DNA from: Chloroflexota bacterium
GTDB taxonomy: Bacteria > Chloroflexota > Dehalococcoidia > DSTF01 > RBG-16-68-14
Direction of reading: 5' to 3'
Length of the DNA: 10,523 bases
Assembly (NCBI GenBank): GCA_022561355.1
Contig: JADFRJ010000066.1
Span: forward strand, 1 to 10,523
Numbering within the stretch: position 1 is the stretch's first letter; each line of letters opens with the position of its first letter. The position numbers and the translations under genes were made by a program. Positions 1-6,117 of this stretch are shown here, one piece after another. A model generated the notes under the pieces. That model worked only from the letters and a program-made list of their open reading frames with translations. It had not been told where the DNA came from and made no database searches.

Positions 1-136
1 TCTGCTCGATCAAGTGGTCGAGCATGCCTATACCGGTGGATACCTCGGACTTGCCGGAGCCATCCAGGTCCAGCTCCAACGTAATCTGCGTCTCCTTGGT
101 CTTGCGTTTGATTGACGCCTTGCGGTTACCTGCCAC
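1..136 (-). CDS. hisB: Imidazoleglycerol-phosphate dehydratase, N-terminal part (cut by window edge)
   Basis: HisB dehydrates imidazole glycerol phosphate to imidazole acetol phosphate, the step before HisC. Only the first 45 codons are in the window. They read VAGNRKASIKRKTKETQ, then LELDLDGSG, then STGIGMLDHLIEQ. The pattern RKTKET, LDGSG and TGIGMLDH is the conserved start of the dehydratase domain; the DH pair belongs to the metal/substrate site of the family. The start is GTG at 134-136, with a GGGAGG ribosome site at 142-147 and six bases between. It overlaps the end of hisC by 11 bases. The dehydratase motif starts about residue 13, so no HAD phosphatase domain is fused at the N-terminus as it is in E. 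coli HisB. The histidinol-phosphate phosphatase must therefore be encoded elsewhere. Confidence 0.9.
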   Translation of the reverse strand, partial: MAGNRKASIKRKTKETQITLELDLDGSGKSEVSTGIGMLDHLIEQ

Positions 137-1238
137 GTTCGCCTCCCTGCTCTCGTAGCGCCACCGTGACGCGATCGGTATCTGCCTCTGTGCCTACGCT
201 GATGCGGATGCAGTCGCGCAGCCGCGGCGTATCGAAGTAGCGCACGAAAATCCCTGTAGCGGCCAACTTATCTCGCAACTCCTGGCCCTCGCTTCCCGGA
301 ATGCGGACGAGCACGAAGTTCGCCGACGACGGGAAGACCTTCAGAAATTCGAGCGCTGATAGCTGCGTCGTCATGCGATCGCGTTCCGCGACGATCGTTC
401 CCACGCGTTCCATCAGCGGCTCGCGGTCCTCCAGCGATGCCAGCATCGCGACCTCCGCGGCCACGTTCGGCGAGTACGGAGGCTTCATGTGCATCAGCAC
501 ATCGGCCAGCGACGCGGGCATAATACCATAGCCCGCTCGCAGCCCTGCCAGGCCGGCCCACTTGCTGAACGTCCGCAGGACCACAAGATTCTCTCGCTGC
601 GGCACCTGCGACGCGACGCTCGTCCCCGAGAACTCCGCGTAGGCCTCGTCGACAACCACGAGCAGTCCGGTCGCGAGCAGCGCGTCTAGCTCCTCCACCG
701 ATAGCGGGTTGCCCGTGGGATTGTTTGGCGAAGCGACGAAGATCGCCTTCGCATCTTTTGACGCGTTTCGTACCGCCTCGAGATCGAGCGAGAAATCGTC
801 CCTCCGCGCTGCCTCGACAATCCGGCCTCCTGCCACGCGAGTGGAGAAGCCGTACATGCCGAACGCTGGCGGGCAATCGATCACCGCGTCTCCTGGCGCG
901 AGCAGCACCCGCACCAGCAGGTCGATCAGCTCATCGCTCCCCGCCCCTGCCACGATGTACTCCGCTCCGACGCCCACGTAGTCGCCCAACGCCGCGCGCA
1001 GCTCTCGCTGCTTCGGGTCCGCATAGCGATGGTAGCTATCGAACGAACCCAGCGCTTCCAGTACGCGTGGCGAGGGCCCATACGGGTTTTCGTTGCCGTC
1101 CAGTTTCGCGATCTGGTCTGGCGGGATGCCAATGCGCTCGGCCAGCACGTTCACCGGCTCAATCGGCTCGTAGCCCAGCAACTCCAGGATGTGAGGCTGG
1201 ACGAGATCGAGGATGCCCTCTTTAGGCTTCGATGTCAT
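126..1238 (-). CDS. hisC: Histidinol-phosphate aminotransferase
   Basis: PLP-dependent fold-type I aminotransferase that converts imidazole acetol phosphate plus glutamate to L-histidinol phosphate in the cytosol. The 370-residue length is normal for the family. Visible landmarks are LDGNENPYGPSP at about 46-57, SPNNPTG at 170-176, DEAY at 197-200, the PLP lysine K226 in TFSKWAGLAGLRAGY, and R345 in CIRISVGT, which contacts the substrate end. The ATG start shares one base with the stop of the upstream SDR gene (TAATG), so translation is probably coupled. The nearest AGGAGG-like site lies about 15 bases away, too far to be ideal. The gene sits between an SDR and hisB in the operon. I see nothing broken in it. 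Confidence 0.96.
   Translation of the reverse strand: MTSKPKEGILDLVQPHILELLGYEPIEPVNVLAERIGIPPDQIAKLDGNENPYGPSPRVLEALGSFDSYHRYADPKQRELRAALGDYVGVGAEYIVAGAGSDELIDLLVRVLLAPGDAVIDCPPAFGMYGFSTRVAGGRIVEAARRDDFSLDLEAVRNASKDAKAIFVASPNNPTGNPLSVEELDALLATGLLVVVDEAYAEFSGTSVASQVPQRENLVVLRTFSKWAGLAGLRAGYGIMPASLADVLMHMKPPYSPNVAAEVAMLASLEDREPLMERVGTIVAERDRMTTQLSALEFLKVFPSSANFVLVRIPGSEGQELRDKLAATGIFVRYFDTPRLRDCIRISVGTEADTDRVTVALREQGGERGR
142..147 (-). promoter_or_regulatory. Ribosome binding site of hisB
   Basis: GGGAGG on the minus strand, six bases before the GTG at 136. It lies inside the hisC coding sequence and decides the hisB start, because no ATG is available nearby in that frame. Confidence 0.7.
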
Positions 1239-2041
1239 TAGCCGGGCCCGCCGCCCTCCTGTTGCAGCTCGGCGAACTTGTGCAGCAATGCTGGAAAGCG
1301 CTTCGTCAGCTCACCGCCATCGACGAAGAGCGTCGTTCCGGTCACCCACGTCGCCTCGTCCGAAACGAGGAAGAGCGCCGCGTTTGCGATGTCATCAGCC
1401 GTTCCCATCCGGCCTGCCGGAATGTTATCGAGGAAGTCTTCGCGGATCGTATCGAATGCGATCAGCGGCGCTGCCAGCGGCGTGTCGATAAGACCAGGTC
1501 CGATGCCCGTCACGCGGATCCCCTGCTCGGCCAACTCCATCGCTGCTACCTTCGTGAACATCTCCACGCCGGCCTTCGAGCTACAGTACGCCGACATGCC
1601 TTCGCTCGCCTGCTGAGCGTTGATCGAAGCGATGTTCACGATCGCGCCGCCGTCACCCTGCGCGACCATCTGGCGCGCTTCGTGCTTTGTCGAGAGAAAG
1701 ACGCCACGCAAGTTCAGATCTAAAACTCCGTCCCATTGTTCGATCGTTTGGTCGACGATCGGTGCCAGCGCCCCGATGCCGGCCGCGTTGATCGCGATAT
1801 CGAGACGATCGAACGTGTCGACCGTAGCCTTGACCATCGCCTCAGCGCCCGCCTCACCCGAAAGGTCGGCCTCCACAAAGGCGCACTGGTCGCCAAGCTC
1901 CTCGGCGCACGTCTGCCCGGCTTCGACATTGATGTCGGCGAGCATGACCTTTGCGCCCTCGGCCACGAATCGCCGGGCGATCGCCAGCCCAATGCCGGAG
2001 GCGCCGCCCGTCACGAGCGCTACCTTCTTTTCAAGCTTCAT
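1238..2041 (-). CDS. SDR family NAD-type dehydrogenase/reductase within the his operon
   Basis: Classical short-chain dehydrogenase/reductase of 267 residues, probably a soluble tetramer that oxidises or reduces an alcohol/ketone with NAD(H). The nucleotide motif TGGASGIG is at 11-18, and an acidic residue after strand 2 (D36 in LADIN) favours NAD over NADP. NAAG is at 85-88, and the catalytic tetrad is N110, S139, Y152 and K156 (YCSSK). The C-terminal VDGG motif is present, followed by a tail of about 24 residues ending in EGGGPG that runs to the hisC start. A strong AAAGGAGG ribosome site lies seven bases before the ATG. The substrate cannot be told from sequence; the family includes glucose, 3-oxoacyl and other dehydrogenases. 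Its place between hisD and hisC, with a one-base overlap onto hisC, means it is co-transcribed with histidine genes, but no SDR step is known in that pathway. Confidence 0.92.
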   Translation of the reverse strand: MKLEKKVALVTGGASGIGLAIARRFVAEGAKVMLADINVEAGQTCAEELGDQCAFVEADLSGEAGAEAMVKATVDTFDRLDIAINAAGIGALAPIVDQTIEQWDGVLDLNLRGVFLSTKHEARQMVAQGDGGAIVNIASINAQQASEGMSAYCSSKAGVEMFTKVAAMELAEQGIRVTGIGPGLIDTPLAAPLIAFDTIREDFLDNIPAGRMGTADDIANAALFLVSDEATWVTGTTLFVDGGELTKRFPALLHKFAELQQEGGGPG

Positions 2042-2134
2042 CTCCTAGCCTCCTTTCCGGCGCGCCACACCACACCGTGCGGGCCGGCCCGTATCGTGAT
2101 CTACGCCTAAATCGTAATCAACAATGCGAGTGTA
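2042..2134. other. 93-base intergenic gap between hisD and the SDR
   Basis: The only sizeable gap inside the his operon. It holds the perfect palindromes GGCGCGCC (2059-2066) and CGGGCCGGCCCG (2080-2091), an AT-richer part next to the hisD stop, and the SDR ribosome site. A weak minus-strand TTGATT could serve as a -35, but I find no convincing -10 at the right spacing. No U-tract follows the palindrome, so it does not look like an intrinsic terminator. Confidence 0.4.
2049..2056 (-). promoter_or_regulatory. Strong ribosome binding site of the SDR gene
   Basis: AAAGGAGG on the minus strand, seven bases upstream of the ATG at 2041. It is among the best matches to the anti-Shine-Dalgarno sequence in the window and suggests the SDR is translated independently, not by coupling from hisD. 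Confidence 0.75.
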
Positions 2135-3463
2135 TCAGTCTCGTTCGCCGAGCCGCAGTTCGATCGTGCGGGCATGCCCGGTGAAGCCCTCTGCCCGCGC
2201 GATGCGGGCCGCCGCTGGGCCGATCTCGCGTAGCATCGCCTCGTCGACCGCGACCAGGCTGGTCGCCTTCAGGAAGTCGTTCACGCCCAGCGGCGACGCG
2301 AAGCGCGCGCTGCCCATCGTTGGCATCGCATGGCTCGGGCCCGCCGTGTAGTCGCCGAGCGTCTCCGGCGACATCTCGCCCGCGAAGACACCGCCCGCGT
2401 TTCGCACCTTGCCCGCCCAGTCTTGGGCGTTCTCCACAAGCAGGCAGAGGTGCTCCGGCGCGAACTCGTCCGCCAACGCGATCGCCTCTGCGATCGACTC
2501 CACCACCACGGCGCCCCCACGCGCCTCAAACGACGCGCGTGCGACGGCCTCACGGTCCAGCAGCTTGAGTTGCCGTTCGACCTCCTCGCCTACGCGTCCC
2601 GCTAAGTTGGAGGATGTCGTGATCAAGATCGGCGTCGCCAGCTCGTCGTGCTCCGCCTGCCCCAGCAGGTCGGCGGCGCACAGCATCGGATCGGCGTGCT
2701 CGTCGGCTATGACGATCGTCTCACTCGGCCCGTACAGCGCGTCGATGCCCACGTCGCCGAACATCGCGCGCTTAGCCAGCGTCACGAAGAGGTTGCCTGG
2801 GCCGCAGACCTTGTCGACGCGCGGCACGCTCTCCGTCCCATACGCGAACGCGGCCATCGCCTGCGCGCCACTCATGCGGAAGACGCCGTCAGCGCCCGCA
2901 ATATCCGCGGCGACGAGCTTGACCGCCGATACCTTACCCGCGGCGTCTGTTGGCGAGGCGATGAGTACATCTTCGACGCCCGCCGCCTTCGCTGGCAGCA
3001 CCGTCATCAGCACAGTCGAGGGATAGACGACGGCTGTCCCCGGTGCGTTGATGCCCACACGGGCCAACGCCGATGCCTTCACGCCAATGCCTTGGTTATC
3101 GAAGCTGCGCAGCACATGCTCACGCTGCGTTTCGTGGAACGCACGGATGCGCTTGGCGGCAAACCGCAGCGCCTCCAGCAGGTCGTCATCGATCTCCTCG
3201 TAAGCGGCCTGAATCTCCGCAGGGGCTACTCGAAGCGTAGAGTAGCTCGCTCCATCGAACGCTTCGCAGTAGCGAAACACCGCCTCGTCGCCCTGTTCAC
3301 GCACGTCCCGGAGGATCTTGCGCACCGCTTCCTCCGGCGTCGCGACGTCGCCGACGACCTCCCGCGTGCGTTCCCAGATCTCATCCGGTAACGTTTCCTC
3401 TCCAAGAGGCGTCCGGCGCAACAGCGTACGCCGCCCTTCCTCCGCGCCGGCGACGATCTTCAC
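2135..3463 (-). CDS. hisD: Histidinol dehydrogenase
   Basis: Zinc enzyme catalysing the last two steps of histidine synthesis: L-histidinol to L-histidinal to L-histidine, using two NAD. The 442 residues match the family's usual length of about 430-440. Expected zinc ligands are present by comparison with the E. coli enzyme: Q269 and H272 in GQAEHDE, D371 in GDYTAGPSH, and H430 in EGFTGHAR. The catalytic pair E337-H338 is in FAPEHL. The motifs VCGPGN (219-224) and YGPSE (244-248) are also intact. The start is GTG, overlapping the stop of the upstream phospholipase-like gene by four bases (GTGA), typical of translational coupling. The end is followed by the 93-base gap before the SDR. Confidence 0.97.
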   Translation of the reverse strand: MKIVAGAEEGRRTLLRRTPLGEETLPDEIWERTREVVGDVATPEEAVRKILRDVREQGDEAVFRYCEAFDGASYSTLRVAPAEIQAAYEEIDDDLLEALRFAAKRIRAFHETQREHVLRSFDNQGIGVKASALARVGINAPGTAVVYPSTVLMTVLPAKAAGVEDVLIASPTDAAGKVSAVKLVAADIAGADGVFRMSGAQAMAAFAYGTESVPRVDKVCGPGNLFVTLAKRAMFGDVGIDALYGPSETIVIADEHADPMLCAADLLGQAEHDELATPILITTSSNLAGRVGEEVERQLKLLDREAVARASFEARGGAVVVESIAEAIALADEFAPEHLCLLVENAQDWAGKVRNAGGVFAGEMSPETLGDYTAGPSHAMPTMGSARFASPLGVNDFLKATSLVAVDEAMLREIGPAAARIARAEGFTGHARTIELRLGERD

Positions 3464-4212
3464 GAAATGTACGTCCGCATCGCCTCGAGCGCGCGTTGGC
3501 GAGCCGTCTCTTGGAACGCCTCGATGCGCTCCGGCGTGACCGCCCGGATCGATTGGTCTAGCAGGTCAGGGATGTTGTCCAGGAAATGCGCCAGGTCCGC
3601 CTCCGACTTCACGCCGTAAGCCCGTAAGTGGCGGCTCGCCACGAGACCGAAGCGGTCCCACGTAGGCTCTCGCGAGACGACCTCCGCCGAGACGTCGCGC
3701 CATCGTAGCAGCGTCTCCTTGTCGAGGAAGCCGATCGCTTGGTCGACAGTCGCCTTGAGCAGCTCGTTGTGGATCTCGGGCATCACGGAGGGGTCGCCGC
3801 GTTGCCGGCGGTCGAGTTCGAACTGCAGGACGCGGTCGAGCAGGTTGGCGAGCACGTCGCCTTTCAAGGCCGACTGCTCCCCGAAGCAGGGCCGGTAGAT
3901 GTCCACGATCCACGCCTCGTCGATCTCAAGGTGGGAGATGTACCCGCAGAGAAACGCTGCCACGCTCTTGCTCTTGCCTTTCGGTGACGCCAGCTCCGGC
4001 TGCTCGCGGAACAGGGTTTCGACGCTCCGCTGCTCCTCGAAGTTGTCCAGGTCGAAGAAGTGCGTTTTCGCGCGGTCCCAGCGCGTCAGCACCCGAATGT
4101 CAGGCGTCGTCGCGCCAAGGTAGTAGGCGCCGGGCTCCGTCCTGGCGGCGTCGTAGTTAAGCTGCTCGGCCAGTTCCCTCGCCAGTGTGACGTGCATGCC
4201 AAGTGGGGGCAT
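3460..4212 (-). CDS. Zinc-dependent phospholipase C-like protein
   Basis: A 250-residue, apparently cytosolic protein with no signal peptide or membrane segment. The N-terminal half resembles the zinc-dependent phospholipase C family (Pfam Zn_dep_PLPC): H7 in GMHVTLAREL, PGAYYLGATTPDIR at 27-40, H51 in KTHFFDLD, and GYISHLEIDEAW at 90-101 with H94 and D98. These His and Asp residues are plausible metal ligands, but I assign them by motif only. The C-terminal half (about 110-250) is helical-looking and charged, without motifs I recognise. The ATG lies ten bases after the end of the out-of-frame hisG remnant, with an AGGA site eight bases upstream. A second in-frame ATG at codon 6 has no ribosome site. 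The end overlaps hisD by four bases. Function is unknown; a phosphoester hydrolase role is inference from the family. Confidence 0.75.
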   Translation of the reverse strand: MPPLGMHVTLARELAEQLNYDAARTEPGAYYLGATTPDIRVLTRWDRAKTHFFDLDNFEEQRSVETLFREQPELASPKGKSKSVAAFLCGYISHLEIDEAWIVDIYRPCFGEQSALKGDVLANLLDRVLQFELDRRQRGDPSVMPEIHNELLKATVDQAIGFLDKETLLRWRDVSAEVVSREPTWDRFGLVASRHLRAYGVKSEADLAHFLDNIPDLLDQSIRAVTPERIEAFQETARQRALEAMRTYIS

Positions 4213-4222
4213 GGCGCAGGTC

Positions 4223-4387
4223 CTACTCGATGATCTTGTTCAGCGGGTACTCGACGATGCCCTCAGCACCCGCCTGCTTCAGTTTCGGCACGATCACACG
4301 CACGACGTCCTCGTCGGCGATCGTCGTGACCTCCACCCAGTCTGGATCGGAGAGCGAGGCGACGGTCGGCTTGTCTAGCGCGGGCAA
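4223..4387 (-). pseudogene. hisG: Out-of-frame C-terminal remnant of hisG
   Basis: This stretch encodes 54 residues in the frame next to hisG. It begins LPALDKPTVASLSD and ends with GIVEYPLNKIIE and a TAG stop at 4223. That is the usual end of the long-form HisG regulatory (ACT-like) domain, which closes with a GIxEYPxNK motif. It has no start codon or ribosome site of its own. It joins the hisG reading exactly where a single base appears to be missing: GCA GCT TGC would become GCA GCN TTG. With that base restored, HisG would be about 292 residues, the normal length of the long form. Confidence 0.88.
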
Positions 4388-5100
4388 GCTGCGACCACCG
4401 CCTCAACGTCCTTACGACGGACGTTCATGGAAAGCCAGACCTTGCCGAGGGCCGCGATGGCGCCGCCCAGCATCAGAGCGATGTCATCGATCTTCTGACG
4501 CTTCCACGGGTCTTCCCACGCCTGCTTGCTGGCGATAAGGCGCGGCGTGCTCTCCATCACCGTCGCGACGATGCGCAGGTTGTTCGCCTTCAGCGACGTG
4601 CCGGTGACGCTCGCGTCAACAATCGCGTCCGCAAGCAGCGGGGGCTTCACTTCTGTAGCCCCGTAGGAGTACTCAACCAACGCCTGGACGCCGTGCTCCT
4701 TGAGAAACGCCCGTGTGACATTGACTAACTCTGTGGCGATACGCTTGCCCTCAAGGTCCTTCACGTCCTGGATCGGCGAAGCCTCCGGGACAACCAGCAC
4801 CTGGCGGGTGTAGAAGGCGGACACCTTCGAGCCGGCCACGTCCAATACCTCGATCACATCGGCCCCTGCCTCACGAATCAAGTCGAGGCCGCTGAAGCCG
4901 AGATCGATCAGTCCATCCTGGACGTAGCGTGGCTGCTCCTGCGGCCGCACCAGCATGCACTCGATCTCGGGATCGTCGATCGCCGGATAGTAGGAGCGGG
5001 GTTGCACCGTCATGTTGTAGCCCGCTTTGGAGAACAGGTCGATTGTGGCCTGCTGCAGGTTACCGTTGGGGATAGCCAGACGTAGTACTCGCTTGCTCAA
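4375..5100 (-). CDS. hisG: ATP phosphoribosyltransferase, long form, frameshifted near the C-terminus
   Basis: HisG joins ATP and PRPP to give phosphoribosyl-ATP, the first and feedback-controlled step of histidine synthesis. From TTG 5100 the protein is 241 residues. It contains LRLAIPNGNLQ near the N-terminus, DLGFSGLDLI at 67-76, and ADAIVDASVTGTS at 157-169, the PRPP-binding region. The start of the C-terminal domain is GKVWLSMNVRR at 219-229. The frame then ends at ACPR plus TAG, removing 54 residues of the histidine-binding domain, which lie in the next frame at 4223-4387. I chose TTG 5100 because homologues begin with the LRLAIPNG segment, and because the promoter at 5142-5170 excludes the in-frame GTG at 5226. 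TTG 5112 is an alternative; a weak GGAT lies seven bases before 5100. Because the long form is present, no HisZ partner is expected. Confidence 0.85.
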   Translation of the reverse strand: MSKRVLRLAIPNGNLQQATIDLFSKAGYNMTVQPRSYYPAIDDPEIECMLVRPQEQPRYVQDGLIDLGFSGLDLIREAGADVIEVLDVAGSKVSAFYTRQVLVVPEASPIQDVKDLEGKRIATELVNVTRAFLKEHGVQALVEYSYGATEVKPPLLADAIVDASVTGTSLKANNLRIVATVMESTPRLIASKQAWEDPWKRQKIDDIALMLGGAIAALGKVWLSMNVRRKDVEAVVAACPR

Positions 5101-5141
5101 TCCTATATCCAATCTGTAAGGTCGATGTCGAGTCTGGTTCC

Positions 5142-5170
5142 ATTCTAAACCAGCCGATCTGGCCGAACAA
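5142..5170 (-). promoter_or_regulatory. Sigma70-type promoter of the his operon
   Basis: On the minus strand, -35 TTGTTC (5165-5170) and -10 TAGAAT (5142-5147) are separated by exactly 17 bases. Transcription would begin about 5134-5136, leaving a leader of about 24-36 bases to the TTG start candidates at 5112 and 5100. The leader is too short for a classical attenuator and shows no run of His codons. Confidence 0.65.
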
Positions 5171-5226
5171 ACGGGTAACGCGAAAGACCACTGCCCGTTC
5201 TTGCTATTGAAGCCTGGTACGGACAC

Positions 5227-5302
5227 CAGGGCTGCAGCGCTCGCATCGGCCTAGGACTCGATGCACCCCGAAGAGCGCGAGGCGAGGTCCCCGGCCTCGC
5301 TC
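5227..5302. other. Divergent intergenic region between hisG and the HExxH protein gene
   Basis: This stretch lies upstream of both divergent genes. It holds a short inverted repeat on the plus strand: GCGAGG (5282-5287) and CCTCGC (5295-5300) around a seven-base loop TCCCCGG. It ends just before the ribosome site at 5303. I find no convincing plus-strand -35/-10 pair here, so the promoter of the plus-strand island is not identified. Confidence 0.35.
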
Positions 5303-5308
5303 TAGGAG
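5303..5308 (+). promoter_or_regulatory. Ribosome binding site pointing at an ATC codon
   Basis: TAGGAG, with six bases before ATC 5315. It overlaps an in-frame TAG stop (5303-5305), so the protein cannot begin further upstream. The next conventional candidate, TTG 5333, lies 24 bases after the site, too far to use it. Confidence 0.55.
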
Positions 5309-5314
5309 ACCCCG

Positions 5315-6052
5315 ATCAAACAGCTACTCGTCTTGCTGGCGGCGCTTTGCGCTACCGCAGCTTGTGCCACGCTGGGCTCTGCTCAGTTGGAACCGACGCC
5401 CATCGTGAGGCGCGTCGTCAGCGTCGCCCCGACAGCTACACCCACGAGTCCGCCTGCGCCGCGGCTGACCTCTGTAGAGGTCCCTGGCCTGCCTGCCGGC
5501 ACGCCGGCCGTCACTCGAGTCGCATTGGAGGGCACGCAAAGCGTCGAACCAACCGCCACCGCCGAGCCAACGGCTGCTCCGTCGCGGTTCTCAGAAGTGC
5601 TGCCTGACGTTGAGCCGGAACCGGCCACTGTACCGGGTGGCACCAACCTCCCACTGCCATCCAACGTAACCGTGAACTGGACTGGCTGCGCCTCCGACGG
5701 CGAATGTCACTGGTTCAACTTCTACTGGGCGCCTACACACGAAGTCGTGATGCAGGCCGGCGAGGGCCCGCATAAGGTTTGGCACGAACGCTGCCATGCT
5801 CATCAGCACTGGTCGATTAGCGGCGGCGACCCGCTGGCGCCGTCGGATTACGATCTCGAGTCCTGGTACAGCACCACCGAAGGCGTCGGTTTCGCGCAGG
5901 CCGTCTCCGGCCTGAACTGGCCTTGGACGGACAGCGCCCAGAACACGCTTGAGGATTTCGCCTGGACCTGCGCGTATTGGTACTACGATCCAGCGTACCT
6001 CCTCTCCGTCAGCGCCGACCGCTATGCCTGGGCCGTCGACAACCTCCCCTAG
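5315..6052 (+). CDS. Secreted or surface protein with Pro/Thr-rich linker and HExxH motif
   Basis: Not a family I recognise. From ATC 5315 the product is 245 residues and begins (M)KQLLVLLAALCATAAC-like: one Lys then a hydrophobic run, a signal peptide or degenerate lipobox (TAAC). From the TTG 5333 start it is 239 residues, used for numbering here. Residues 20-110 are a low-complexity linker rich in Pro, Thr and Ala, as in wall-anchored or extracellular proteins. The folded part (about 111-239) has a Cys pair (C119, C125), aromatic-rich segments, and VWHERCHAHQHW at 149-160. This holds HExxH (151-155), the zinc motif of many metallopeptidases, with a possible third ligand E207 or D208 in NTLEDFAW. 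Protease activity is inference. The start is unusual: the ribosome site fits ATC, which could be a true rare start or a changed ATG. Confidence 0.75.
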   Translation: MKQLLVLLAALCATAACATLGSAQLEPTPIVRRVVSVAPTATPTSPPAPRLTSVEVPGLPAGTPAVTRVALEGTQSVEPTATAEPTAAPSRFSEVLPDVEPEPATVPGGTNLPLPSNVTVNWTGCASDGECHWFNFYWAPTHEVVMQAGEGPHKVWHERCHAHQHWSISGGDPLAPSDYDLESWYSTTEGVGFAQAVSGLNWPWTDSAQNTLEDFAWTCAYWYYDPAYLLSVSADRYAWAVDNLP

Positions 6053-6106
6053 CAGCCCTCGCCCTCCAAGAGCTACACTGCTTCTACATCCGGCAGCGTC
6101 ACGTCT

Positions 6107-6112
6107 AGGAGG
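6107..6112 (+). promoter_or_regulatory. Ribosome binding site of the second SDR gene
   Basis: AGGAGG, five bases before ATG 6118. A full consensus match that fixes the start of the gene. Confidence 0.75.
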
Positions 6113-6117
6113 GAACC

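Noticed and set aside
725..1225. Plus-strand open frame of 166 codons opposite hisC
   Set aside because: Arg/Pro/Ser-rich product typical of a shadow frame in GC-rich DNA.
2080..2091. CGGGCCGGCCCG palindrome as a terminator or operator
   Set aside because: A perfect 12-base palindrome, but with no loop, no U-tract and no second copy in the window; it may be chance in GC-rich DNA.
2648..3391. Plus-strand open frame of 247 codons
   Set aside because: It is antisense to hisD, which has all its catalytic residues. Codon bias of a GC-rich gene keeps the opposite frame open; no ribosome site or known motif.
4375..4392. Programmed -1 frameshifting in hisG
   Set aside because: A -1 slip after GCT would join the frames, but no X XXY YYZ slippery heptamer is present, and I see no strong downstream stem. 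An indel or sequence error is simpler.
5101..5226. N-terminal extension of hisG from GTG 5226
   Set aside because: The extra 42 residues do not resemble HisG, and the frame runs through the promoter at 5142-5170; family members start at the LRLAIPNG segment.
5395..5640. Thr/Pro-rich stretch as a DNA tandem repeat
   Set aside because: The repeats are irregular at DNA level; it is a low-complexity protein linker, not a tandem array.
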